From Oscillospiraceae bacterium (GTDB lineage Bacteria > Bacillota > Clostridia > UMGS1810): a DNA stretch of 64,000 nt. A program made the position numbers and the translations under genes. Location of the stretch: assembly GCA_015069015.1 (NCBI GenBank), contig SVJK01000004.1:1-64000 (forward strand), read 5' to 3'. The notes beneath the pieces are model-generated. The model did no database searches, was not told the origin of the DNA, and worked only from the letters and a program-made list of their open reading frames with translations. Of this stretch, positions 1-8,187 are shown in pieces. The stretch's first letter is position 1, and the number at the start of each line of letters is the position of its first letter.

Positions 1-47
1 TTCAAAATTTGTCAAGTCTTTTTCGAAATAATTTTTAATATTTACAT

Positions 48-84
48 AAAAAAAAGGGGGCAAGCTCATTAAATGAACTTGCTC
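48..84 (-). terminator. Rho-independent terminator of the GRE1-activase operon
   Basis: Read on the minus strand, a GC-rich hairpin (GGAGCAAG... pairing with ...CTTGCCCCC) is followed by a run of eight T. It is the first terminator downstream of the activase gene. A MITE now lies between that gene and the terminator. Confidence 0.8.
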
Positions 85-133
85 CTCTTAACTTAATGAT
101 ATTGATTAATTTACACCCCCTTTTTGTGACTTC

Positions 134-411
134 TAAGCAGTTGCGTCAGTATCCGAACTCGCCCAAAACAAGTAAAATAGATGTTTTCCTTCGTTGTCGG
201 TCTTGAAATACGTCAGTATTCCTGCGACCTTCCGCCTTGAAAAACAAACAATTTTATCTTGTTTTAGGTTCAAAGAATTTTCGGTGTAGTGTTTTTGCGG
301 CAATGCGAGGCAAAAACACAGTAAATGCTGACGCATTTGCGAGTATTTTAACAAAGCAGTGGCGTAAAAACACACACCCAAAACGGGTTCGGATGCTGAC
401 GCAACTGCTTA
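134..411. mobile_element. MITE copy 1 (278 bp, non-autonomous)
   Basis: The element runs from TAAGCAGTTGCGTCAG to the inverted CTGACGCAACTGCTTA. The terminal inverted repeats are about 25 bp with one mismatch. It begins and ends with TA, consistent with a TA target duplication of the IS630/Tc1-mariner kind (inference). The same 278-bp element is present in inverted orientation at 15533-15810. The GTCAG core of the ends recurs inside the element, as subterminal transposase sites often do. It has no credible gene. It sits between the activase stop codon and the operon terminator. Confidence 0.85.
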
Positions 412-438
412 AGCCGTGCTCTGTCAATTCACAGTCTG

Positions 439-1245
439 TTAAAATCCGATAATATTTTTAAGTGTCTGCATTTTTTCTTCGCTTGGAACTTCAAATTCTT
501 CCCTCTTCATTCCAAGGGCTTCATATTTGTGTTCGCCCATGGCGTGATAGGGCAGAAGTTCGATTTTTTCGCATTTTTCCTTTCCTGAAACAAAATTTTT
601 GATTTTTTCCATTTCTTCCTCTGTGTCATTTACCCCCGTGATAACCGGCACTCTTATCCAAAGGGGAACATTTGAGTCTAAAAGGCGGGAAAGGTTTTCA
701 AGTATCAATTCGTTTGAAACACCTGTATATTCTTTGTGAACAGAAGAATCCATAGATTTTATGTCGTACAAAAAAAGGTCGGTGTAAGGGATAACCCTTT
801 CAAAATGTTCCCACGGAATATGCCCTGCGGTATCAACTGCGGTGTGTATTCCATTTTCTTTGCACTTTTTCAGGATTTCCAAAAGGAAATCTGTCTGAAG
901 CATACATTCTCCTCCTGAAAAGGTTACACCACCGCCGGAATTGTCATAGAAAGTTTTGTCTTTTATTACGATTTTTAAAATTTCATCGGTTGTATAATCT
1001 TTTCCGCAAATCTCCCTTGCATCATTATAGCAAAAGAAGTTTTCGTCAAATTCTTCAATATCTTGGCATCTTCCGCAAAGGGTGCATTTGTTTTTGTAAA
1101 ACATAATTTTCTTTTCTTTTTTCTGGCTTTCGGGATTGTGACACCACTTACACCTGAGATTACAGCCTTTGAAAAAAACGGTTGTCCTGATTCCGGGTCC
1201 GTCAACAAAAGAATTTCTTTCTATGTCAAAAATTAGTGCGTGCAT
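439..1245 (-). CDS. Glycyl radical enzyme activating enzyme (radical SAM)
   Basis: This 268-residue protein uses S-adenosylmethionine and a [4Fe-4S] cluster to abstract hydrogen from the C-terminal glycine of a partner GRE. The radical-SAM CxxxCxxC motif is C28-x3-C32-x2-C35 (GCNLRCKWCHNP), after the typical [15 protein letters not shown]. Residues 54-80 carry five more cysteines (CTLCGRC plus two later ones). This is a shortened version of the two-cluster ferredoxin-like insert of many GRE activases, so perhaps one extra cluster. [11 protein letters not shown] follows. The ATG at 1245 is preceded by GGGAGG; a longer reading upstream lacks support. It lies 40 bp downstream of GRE1 and is very likely its activator. 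GRE2 has no adjacent activase, so it may serve both. Confidence 0.9.
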   Translation of the reverse strand: MHALIFDIERNSFVDGPGIRTTVFFKGCNLRCKWCHNPESQKKEKKIMFYKNKCTLCGRCQDIEEFDENFFCYNDAREICGKDYTTDEILKIVIKDKTFYDNSGGGVTFSGGECMLQTDFLLEILKKCKENGIHTAVDTAGHIPWEHFERVIPYTDLFLYDIKSMDSSVHKEYTGVSNELILENLSRLLDSNVPLWIRVPVITGVNDTEEEMEKIKNFVSGKEKCEKIELLPYHAMGEHKYEALGMKREEFEVPSEEKMQTLKNIIGF

Positions 1246-1285
1246 TTGATTTCCTCCCATAGTGCAAAATGTTGTTTCGCTGATT

Positions 1286-3424
1286 TTAATGTATTTGTGT
1301 CCGTGCAATGATATTATCCTGAAGAGATTCTTCAAGTTCAACAAAATATGCAGAAAATCCGCTGACTCTGACTCTTAGGTTTTTATACTTTTCAGGATTT
1401 TCTTTTGCATTTATCAGATCTTTTTTGCTGACACAGTTTATCTGCAACTGTGATCCGCCGTTTTTAAAATAGGTTTCCACAAGTTTAACTGTCTTTTTAA
1501 AGTTTTCTTCGTCATATATAAGTGCAGAATCAAGGTTTATATTGGTTACGGTCACACCGCTGAAATGTTTTGTCGGATCAGATTTGGCAACGGAATTTAA
1601 AAGGGCAGAAAGTCCGTTTTTGTCTTTGCCGTTTGTCTGACCGATGCCGATGCAGTCAAAAGGCGCTCCGTCAAATCTTCCGTCAGGAGTAGCTCTTGAT
1701 GTGGCACCAAACCATTTTTCATATTCTCTGTATCCGGGGGTTGTGCTTGCAAGATAGTGTTTCCCGAAAACGTCGGTTTTGTCTTTTGCAAATTCAAAAG
1801 TGCTTGTTGTCACCATTTGTGCAATAGCGTCGGACATTTCATCATCATTTCCGAAAAATTTTGTTCTGTTTAAAATAAGATTTCGCATATCTTCATGGTT
1901 TTTCCAGTTGTTTTCAAGGGCTTCAAGAAGATTTTCCATGGTAATTATTTTTTCTTCAAAAACCAGTTGCTTTATAACAGTCAGAGAATCAATGGTGCAT
2001 ATCAGACCTGCGCCACCGCCAAGTTCGCTGATTCCAAGAGCACCGCCTTTGGTGAGGGAAACTCCGTTTTCTATGCATCCGTCTAAAAACAAACTTCCCA
2101 AAATACATTCATCTTTTGCTCTGGAAAGGTTTTGCAGGTTGTCAATTTCCATTGCTCTTTTTAGTGTTTTATGAAGTTCCTCTTCGTATATTTCATAAAA
2201 CTCATCAAATGTTTTTGCCTTTAATATATCTTCTTTTCTGCCATAGAGAGTATCGGTCAGGGGTTTTGCCTGATTTGAAGAATCGCATCCGTACCACATG
2301 GCACCCGGAAGAGTGATAAGGTTGCATCCTGTCATTGAATAGTCCACAGCCTTTTCCCACGGAATGCCGCAGTTCATAAGACCTTTGATTTTTGCCTCAT
2401 CATTGGCAAATGCAATGCGTTTGTTTTTGTCGTGTCTTTCAAAATCCATAATCCGCTCTAAAACAGAAGTGGGGGTTTTCTTTGTCCATCTGAAAGATAT
2501 CTGGGGAACATAGAGGGGAAGTTCCATCAAAGCTTCCATAATCAGGTCGGAGAGTTCGTTGTAACCGTCTTCGCCGTCTACGGTATAACCGCCCACGGAA
2601 AAATGACTTTGTCCGCCTTTTCTTGAATTTGGGAGATTATAGTCAAATGCACCCTGAATTTTTATGAAACATTCCTGCAAAAGTTCCTTTGCATCATCTC
2701 TTGTGATGACACCGGCCTTTATGTCATCCTGATAGAATTTGTATAGCCACCTGTCGGGAAGTCCGATTCCGTCTCTCATAAAATCAAAACAGAAATACAG
2801 GCACTGCAAAGCCTCGTAGAAATTTCTTGCAGGATGGCGCGGAACTCTTTTTACATTTTCATACATTTTTTCAAGTTGTTTTTTTCTTTCGGGATTCTTT
2901 TCAAGTTCAAAAGCCTTTTTGCATTCTTTGGCACATTTTTCCTGCCAAGAGATAATACCGTCGCATAACATGAGGCAAGCCTTTAAAAACTCAGTTTTAT
3001 CACTGTCATCTCTGAACTTTTCCATAGATTCCGAGATTTCTTTTTTTAACCCCTCAATACCGATTCTGATAACTTTTCCAAAGTTCGGAGTTGCGTGCTG
3101 ATAGCCAAAAAATTTAAGGTTTTCAATGGGAATATGCTTTTCATCTTCAGAAAATGTGTTCCACATTTCATTTGTGTGATGTAGCCCTGATTTTAGCGAA
3201 AAGTCTGTGGGATACGGACATTTATCAAAACCGAGAAGCCCTACAAACATTGCGTTTTCAGGGATATGAACATCCTGGGATTTCATATAGTCACAAACCC
3301 TTTTCGTCTGGAGTATCCTTTCAGGCAAAAGCAAATCCATCCTGTCATAAATGCATTCTTTGCTTTCGGGATAGAAAAATTCTTTTAAAACAGAGTCTGC
3401 CATATTTTTTATTCTTTCAGTCAT
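1286..3424 (-). CDS. Glycyl radical enzyme 1 (PFL superfamily, substrate unknown)
   Basis: This 712-residue cytosolic enzyme carries the C-terminal glycyl radical motif RVRVSGFSAYF (Gly689) and an active-site cysteine in TGCNLITLPG (Cys367). It is not a pyruvate formate-lyase: it lacks the Cys-Cys pair. In GRE eliminases such as choline lyase and diol dehydratases the cysteine is followed two residues later by a catalytic Glu (GCxE); here that residue is Leu369. The reaction therefore cannot be assigned. The ATG at 3424 follows GAGGTGATTTGT. It is the first gene of a two-gene operon with the activase, divergent from an AraC regulator. It is paralogous to the GRE at 5922-8042. Near glycosidase genes, a sugar-derived diol, acid or aromatic substrate is conceivable (inference). 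Confidence 0.88.
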   Translation of the reverse strand: MTERIKNMADSVLKEFFYPESKECIYDRMDLLLPERILQTKRVCDYMKSQDVHIPENAMFVGLLGFDKCPYPTDFSLKSGLHHTNEMWNTFSEDEKHIPIENLKFFGYQHATPNFGKVIRIGIEGLKKEISESMEKFRDDSDKTEFLKACLMLCDGIISWQEKCAKECKKAFELEKNPERKKQLEKMYENVKRVPRHPARNFYEALQCLYFCFDFMRDGIGLPDRWLYKFYQDDIKAGVITRDDAKELLQECFIKIQGAFDYNLPNSRKGGQSHFSVGGYTVDGEDGYNELSDLIMEALMELPLYVPQISFRWTKKTPTSVLERIMDFERHDKNKRIAFANDEAKIKGLMNCGIPWEKAVDYSMTGCNLITLPGAMWYGCDSSNQAKPLTDTLYGRKEDILKAKTFDEFYEIYEEELHKTLKRAMEIDNLQNLSRAKDECILGSLFLDGCIENGVSLTKGGALGISELGGGAGLICTIDSLTVIKQLVFEEKIITMENLLEALENNWKNHEDMRNLILNRTKFFGNDDEMSDAIAQMVTTSTFEFAKDKTDVFGKHYLASTTPGYREYEKWFGATSRATPDGRFDGAPFDCIGIGQTNGKDKNGLSALLNSVAKSDPTKHFSGVTVTNINLDSALIYDEENFKKTVKLVETYFKNGGSQLQINCVSKKDLINAKENPEKYKNLRVRVSGFSAYFVELEESLQDNIIARTQIH

Positions 3425-3442
3425 ACAAATCACCTCGTGTTT

Positions 3443-3471
3443 ATCATATCAAATGTTTGGGGTGATTAGAA
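3443..3471 (-). promoter_or_regulatory. Putative promoter of the GRE1 operon
   Basis: On the minus strand TTCTAA and TATGAT are separated by 17 bp, shortly before the GRE1 ribosome binding site. The -35 is poor, as expected for a promoter that needs an activator such as the divergent AraC protein. Confidence 0.5.
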
Positions 3472-3511
3472 TGTATCTTGTTGCATATTTGTGTTTTATG
3501 GAACAAAAATA

Positions 3512-3540
3512 TTGAATTGTAAGTGGAATTATGGTAAAAT
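3512..3540 (+). promoter_or_regulatory. Putative promoter of AraC1
   Basis: TTGAAT, a 17-bp spacer and TAAAAT lie 34 bp before the AraC1 start. It is divergent from the GRE1 promoter in a 149-bp shared intergenic region. Confidence 0.55.
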
Positions 3541-3573
3541 TCAAGATAATAAATTAGTATAGGATGTTATAAT

Positions 3574-4404
3574 ATGTTCAATTGCGAAAAAATTTCAATA
3601 AAAGAAATAAACTACATATTCCGTAAATCCGATGATCCAAACACTCCTCATATGAAATTTCCCACAGCCAATTTTTCAAATTATGAGTTGATTTATAAAC
3701 TCAGCGGAGATGTTTTGGTTCACTACGGTGACAAAACCCAACGGGAGCGCGCAGGGGATATCAGATTCATTCCGCCCTCAACTGATAAAGAAGAGCATCC
3801 GGGCTATAGAGTGGACATTACAGAACCTGCCGAAGGCATTATTGTAGGATTCACCTCTGATTCACAGCTTCCCCATGAAATGATTGTGAAGAATTTTTCG
3901 AAGAATAGTCACATAAAAAACTTATTCATTCAGGCAGAGAAACTGTGGATTTGCAAAAAAGGCGGATGCTACTATAATGTCATGTCTGTTCTGTATGAAA
4001 TTCTTGCAGAAATTTTTGCTGATAATTACCAATATGCCGATTCTTCAAAATTTGAGATAATAAAGCCTGCTGTTGACTATCTTGATGAACATTTTTTTGA
4101 GAATGATATAAATTATAAGAGTCTCTGTGAAATGTGCGGAATAAGTTATAAATATATGTCGACACTTTTCAAAAAGTTTCTGGGTGAATCTCCCAACAAA
4201 TATGTGATTTCCAAAAGAATAGATTTTGCCTGCGAACTTTTGGTGGGAAGATATGACTCCATTGGTGAGATAGCATACAAATGCGGATTTTGCGACGAAT
4301 ATTATTTCAGCAGAGTGTTTAAAAATCACGTGGGCGTTTCGCCGTCGGGATATGTGAAAGAAATACACCTGAAGGTGCATGAAATGAAACCTTCGGTTTC
4401 ATGA
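3574..4404 (+). CDS. AraC family transcriptional regulator 1
   Basis: This 276-residue regulator has an N-terminal cupin-like sensor domain (about residues 10-110) and a C-terminal double helix-turn-helix (about 165-262). The HTH region includes SLCEMCGISYKYMSTLFKKF and the second helix pair ending in YYFSRVFKNHVGVSPSGY. It is divergent from the GRE1-activase operon and probably senses the substrate and activates it (inference from layout). It is a paralog of the regulator at 8188-8970, which has the same relation to GRE2. The last dozen residues (HLKVHEMKPSVS) and the stop codon are encoded by two hairpins of the repeat array that starts at 4366, so the tail is not native to the family. Confidence 0.88.
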   Translation: MFNCEKISIKEINYIFRKSDDPNTPHMKFPTANFSNYELIYKLSGDVLVHYGDKTQRERAGDIRFIPPSTDKEEHPGYRVDITEPAEGIIVGFTSDSQLPHEMIVKNFSKNSHIKNLFIQAEKLWICKKGGCYYNVMSVLYEILAEIFADNYQYADSSKFEIIKPAVDYLDEHFFENDINYKSLCEMCGISYKYMSTLFKKFLGESPNKYVISKRIDFACELLVGRYDSIGEIAYKCGFCDEYYFSRVFKNHVGVSPSGYVKEIHLKVHEMKPSVS

Positions 4405-4521
4405 CCATAATGAATTCCAAAGGAAATCATATCATGACAACTGCGTTGTCATTTCATGGCGGAGCCATTCATGTGCCGTATGGCACATTTCATTCGGTGA
4501 GTTTGCAAAACAAACTCACCG
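4366..4521. repeat. Hairpin array, short copy (7 hairpins)
   Basis: Seven short inverted repeats follow each other with short spacers. In order they are CACC/GGTG, GAAACC/GGTTTC, GAATTCC/GGAAATC (decayed), GACAAC/GTTGTC, GGC/GCC, GTGCC/GGCAC and CGGTGAGTTTG/CAAACTCACCG. Loops are mostly 3-5 nt. Several spacers are ATGAAAT on the left and ATTTCAT on the right. The same hairpins occur in the same order, reversed, at 50694-50957, where three further hairpins lie in the middle and one more at the end. The array overlaps the 3' end of AraC1 and supplies its stop codon. Confidence 0.85.
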
Positions 4522-4582
4522 CAAAACTCCAATTTATTCAATTATACAATTAATGAGACAGCCCCTTCCAACCATGCATTTA

Positions 4583-5662
4583 TTAATCCCAGTCTTCTAT
4601 TTTCCACTCATCGAGCCAATCGATATATACCATCCCGTCAGGATGTTCGTCGCTTGGCTCTTCAAACTGAAGAGGCAGCCAGACATAGTCAGCCATGGCA
4701 GTATTCTCAGGGATATTGCCGTATTTTTCACTCAGCATGGCAAATTTTTCCTCATCCCTATCCTGACTGAAAATCATGCGGTAATATTCAGCATATTCTT
4801 CATACTTTAAGTCCATGTATCCGGGCATCCACCTGTCTGCACAGGCAATATACAGATTCTTCTTTCCCGGCACTTTGAATACGGACGAAATCTGCGAATG
4901 AAATGACGTATTTGTTTTATCATTTCTGTGAGGATTTCCAAGTACTTTAAAAGGCCCGTGATAAGAGCTGGCAACTGCAACCTCAGAAGGGTTGGGGAAA
5001 TATGCGGTAGTTCCCGACGTGATCAGATACTGCTTGTTGTTATATGTAAAGTGCGCCGTTGCTTCTCTTACATATGGCGGACAAGGATGGGGAAAATGTG
5101 TGCTGTAGTAGCCTGTTACGTCGGTATAATCAGGCGTTAAATCCGCACAAATCGTTTCGCTGTGCACTCTTTCAAAATAGTAGTATCCTTTTCCGTCAGG
5201 TGCTATAGCCAAGTCGAAATCTCCTGCATTCATACCAAGGGGCTTTAGTCTTTTCTTTACAATTTCATAGGGTCCTGTAATTTTATCGGCAGTCAGAACC
5301 GTTTCGGTTTGCTCGCCGCTTTTTTCCATGATTTTGAGCCAGCAAACGAATTTTTTTGTTACGCTGTTATAAATAATATGGGGTCTGTCCATACACGAAC
5401 TTGGATGAAGAGGCGACTCTTTGTCCTCTAAATCCGGCGGAATAATAAGCCCCAAATCTGTCCAGTTATATAAATCTTTGGAACTGTAGCATCTTACGCC
5501 CCAGTGCCATATACCGTTTTTTCCATCGGTTTTCTCTTTGTTTTCGCCATAAAAATAATATGTACCGTCAACATAAATCACAGAACCGCCGTGTGCGTGA
5601 ATTCTGTTGCCGTTTGTGTCAAGCCAAACCTTTCCCGGTCTGAAAGAGGTGTATTTTTGCAT
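4583..5662 (-). CDS. GH43-like five-bladed beta-propeller glycosidase
   Basis: This 359-residue protein has no signal peptide and is probably cytosolic. The N-terminal pattern (WLDTNGNRIHAHGGSVIYVD, then TYYFYGENK) and later blade motifs (YSSKDLYNWTDLGLII, DRPHIIYNSVTKKFVCW, GPYEIV, DFDLAIAPDGKGYYYF) are those of the GH43/GH117-type beta-propeller superfamily. These enzymes act on arabinosides, xylosides or galactosides; the sugar here cannot be read from sequence. The ATG at 5662 is chosen because AGGAG lies 9 nt upstream; an earlier ATG overlaps that site. It sits between the two GRE/AraC modules on the GRE strand, so it may release the sugar whose product feeds them (inference). Confidence 0.75.
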   Translation of the reverse strand: MQKYTSFRPGKVWLDTNGNRIHAHGGSVIYVDGTYYFYGENKEKTDGKNGIWHWGVRCYSSKDLYNWTDLGLIIPPDLEDKESPLHPSSCMDRPHIIYNSVTKKFVCWLKIMEKSGEQTETVLTADKITGPYEIVKKRLKPLGMNAGDFDLAIAPDGKGYYYFERVHSETICADLTPDYTDVTGYYSTHFPHPCPPYVREATAHFTYNNKQYLITSGTTAYFPNPSEVAVASSYHGPFKVLGNPHRNDKTNTSFHSQISSVFKVPGKKNLYIACADRWMPGYMDLKYEEYAEYYRMIFSQDRDEEKFAMLSEKYGNIPENTAMADYVWLPLQFEEPSDEHPDGMVYIDWLDEWKIEDWD

Positions 5663-5921
5663 TAATTTCATCTCCTGATAAATCTGTTTGTATGCAAGCA
5701 ATTATATGCCTTCATGACGTGAAAGTCAATGACCGCAGAGGTCAAAAATCTTACTTAAACCGGCATTATTTGCAAAGTTTCGATTTTCTGAGCCATTTCC
5801 TTTGCAAGGCTTATCTCCTTTGTGTGGAGGGTGCACCAAAATTCTTTAATCTTACTAAATTGTTTATATATTCCATTATCTTTGTTTTTGGTGATATAGG
5901 CGTGAATTCGTTTTTGGTAAC

Positions 5922-8042
5922 TCAGCATTTGTGGGAAGTCCTTTCGATAATATCGTCCTGAATACTTTCTTTGAGTTTTACAAAATATTCTGAAAATCCC
6001 GTCACACGCACACGAAGGTTTTTGTGCTCGTCGGGGATTTTTTTTGCATTTATTAAATCTTCTTTTGAAACATAGTTAAGTTGGAAGTGCATTCCTCCGC
6101 ATTTAAAGTATGAAGTGAGCATATCCACAAGTTTTTCAAAATTGTCATCATTTCTCACAAGGGACTCTTCAACTGTGATGTTTGAAACTGTTGAACCGCA
6201 GGAGACTGCGTGGGAATCTGCTTTTGCAATGGATGAAAGAAGAGATGTGAGACCTTCTCTGTCTTTGCCGCCTCTCTGGGAAAGACCAAAGGAGAGAACA
6301 TCACCGTCAAATCTTGTGTCGGGGGTGGCTTTGGTTTTTTCACCAAACCACTTGAAATGTTCGTTGTAGCCTGTATGGTCACCAATGACAATCGGATAGC
6401 CAAAAACACTTCTTTTTCCTTTGAGATATCTGTGGATACTGTCATAAATACGTCTTGATGTGTCGTTGGAAAGATCGGTATCATTTCCAAAGAATTCGCA
6501 CTTTTTCTCTATCATCATGCGAAGGCGGTCATACCCTTTCCAGTTTGCCTTAAGGGCATTTATAAGTTCTTTCATTGTTATGAGTTTTTTCTCATAAACA
6601 AATTGTCTGACAACAATTATGGAATCAATCAGGTTAACCATTCCAAGAAGCATGGGGGATGATACTGCAACATCTGTTCCGCCCTTTGTCAGGCTCTTTG
6701 CGTTTTCTATACAGTCATTGAAAAATATGCTTGAAACATAGTTTATGTCACGGCTTCTGCAAAGGTTATATTTGTCGTCATAGTCATAGATAATATCAAG
6801 GTCTGAAAAGAGTTCCTTTTCAAAAATTTCATAAAAGTCTTCAAATGTGGGGGCGGTTTCTATTGTTTCGCTTTTTTTGTGAAACAGGGTGTCAATGCAT
6901 CTCAAAATGTTTCCCTTGCTTGTAGATGCCGATATTGCACCGGGAAAAGCAAGTTCATTGCATCCCACAAGGGTATAGTTTATTGCTTTTTCAAAAGGTA
7001 TGGAACAAAACTCCACAAGACCTTTCATTCTTTTTTCATCGTTTGTAAAGGCGATTCTTTTGAACTTATCATTTCTTTCACAATCCAGAACAAAACGAAA
7101 ATCTTCTCTTGAAGTTTTTGGTGTCCATCTGAACGAGACTTCGGGAATATAGGTCGGAAGTTCCATAAGGCTTTCAATGATAAGTTTTGAAAGGTCTGTA
7201 AATCCGTCTTCTTTATCCTTTGTATATCCTCCCACGCAAAAATGAGACTGCCCACCCTTGGTTGAATGAATTCCGGGAGTGTTTCGTGCCTGGGGCACGA
7301 GAAGAAATTCCTGCAAAATCTCTTTGGCTTCATTACGGGTTATAACTCCGTTTTGAATGTCTCTGTCATAGAATTTTTGAAGATATCTGTCCAAAGTTCC
7401 GAAACTGTCGGGGTTGAAACTGTAGCAAAGACAGATGCACAAAACCGCCTCATAAAAATTCTCTGCCCCTTTTTCGGGAACGTTTAAAAGTGCTTTTGAA
7501 AGTTTTTGGAGGTTTTTTCTGTACTGTGGGTTTTGGGTGGTCTCAGAAAGTTTTAGTGCTTCCAGTGAACACTTGTGTGCCCATTTTATGATGGATTGGC
7601 AAACTTTTTTTGTGGCAATGAGAAAATCTTGTTTTTCAGGCTCTGAATGGATTTTAAGGGATTTTTCTATGTCATCTGTAATTCCCGATATGCCTCTTTC
7701 AAGGACTTTGTGATAGTCTCCTGTGGCGTGTTGCCATTCCATGACAGAAATGTTGTCAATTTGTTTTAAGTAAAACTCATCCATAACCTTTCCTGCCTCC
7801 GTATGTCCTGCTACATTGAAGGCATCCCCCACGCAGGAGCCGTCAAAGGATAAAAGGCCTGTGAGAGTGCAGAATTCCTTCAGAACAGGAGTCTGATTTT
7901 CAATATATTCGCAGATGCGTTTTGATTCCATTTCCGTTTTTGATAAAAATATGTCCTCACGGTCATATTCGGTTTTTACGGGTGTAGGGAACATTTCTCC
8001 TGAAAGTGTCATCTGTACAAGTTTTTCTATTCTTTCATTCAT
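5922..8042 (-). CDS. Glycyl radical enzyme 2 (PFL superfamily, substrate unknown)
   Basis: This 706-residue paralog of GRE1 has the glycyl motif RVRVTGFSEYF (Gly682) and the active-site cysteine in LVGCNELAFPG (Cys361). Here the residue two after the cysteine is Glu363, as in the GCxE motif of eliminase-type GREs, whereas GRE1 has Leu. A dehydratase or lyase reaction is thus more plausible for this copy (inference). It is about 40-100 residues shorter than typical diol dehydratases. The ATG at 8042 follows AAGGCGGT. It is divergent from AraC2 and has no activase beside it; the activase at 439-1245 is the only non-PFL candidate in the window. Confidence 0.88.
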   Translation of the reverse strand: MNERIEKLVQMTLSGEMFPTPVKTEYDREDIFLSKTEMESKRICEYIENQTPVLKEFCTLTGLLSFDGSCVGDAFNVAGHTEAGKVMDEFYLKQIDNISVMEWQHATGDYHKVLERGISGITDDIEKSLKIHSEPEKQDFLIATKKVCQSIIKWAHKCSLEALKLSETTQNPQYRKNLQKLSKALLNVPEKGAENFYEAVLCICLCYSFNPDSFGTLDRYLQKFYDRDIQNGVITRNEAKEILQEFLLVPQARNTPGIHSTKGGQSHFCVGGYTKDKEDGFTDLSKLIIESLMELPTYIPEVSFRWTPKTSREDFRFVLDCERNDKFKRIAFTNDEKRMKGLVEFCSIPFEKAINYTLVGCNELAFPGAISASTSKGNILRCIDTLFHKKSETIETAPTFEDFYEIFEKELFSDLDIIYDYDDKYNLCRSRDINYVSSIFFNDCIENAKSLTKGGTDVAVSSPMLLGMVNLIDSIIVVRQFVYEKKLITMKELINALKANWKGYDRLRMMIEKKCEFFGNDTDLSNDTSRRIYDSIHRYLKGKRSVFGYPIVIGDHTGYNEHFKWFGEKTKATPDTRFDGDVLSFGLSQRGGKDREGLTSLLSSIAKADSHAVSCGSTVSNITVEESLVRNDDNFEKLVDMLTSYFKCGGMHFQLNYVSKEDLINAKKIPDEHKNLRVRVTGFSEYFVKLKESIQDDIIERTSHKC

Positions 8043-8073
8043 ATCTGATACCGCCTTTTTTGTTATTAACACA

Positions 8074-8101
8074 ATAATATCAGATTGAGTGAAGATGTAA
8101 A
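8074..8101 (-). promoter_or_regulatory. Putative promoter of GRE2
   Basis: On the minus strand TTTACA, 16 bp and TATTAT precede the GRE2 start by about 30 bp. TGCACAT occurs twice just upstream (8102-8108 and 8120-8126), 18 bp apart, and could be AraC half-sites. Confidence 0.5.
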
Positions 8102-8142
8102 TGCACATATCATTTTATTTGCACATTTAGATACAAATTGTG

Positions 8143-8171
8143 TTGACTAAAATCCCCCTTTGTGATATCAT
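8143..8171 (+). promoter_or_regulatory. Putative promoter of AraC2
   Basis: TTGACT, a 17-bp spacer and TATCAT. Transcription would start about 10 nt before the AraC2 ATG, giving a very short leader. It is divergent from the GRE2 promoter. Confidence 0.6.
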
Positions 8172-8187
8172 CGCATCAGGTGATATT

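Noticed and set aside
133-452. Two overlapping small readings (82 and 71 aa) inside MITE copy 1, and the equivalents at 15447-15781
   Set aside because: They lie within a repeat whose copies differ freely in all frames, have no ribosome sites and show no protein signature.
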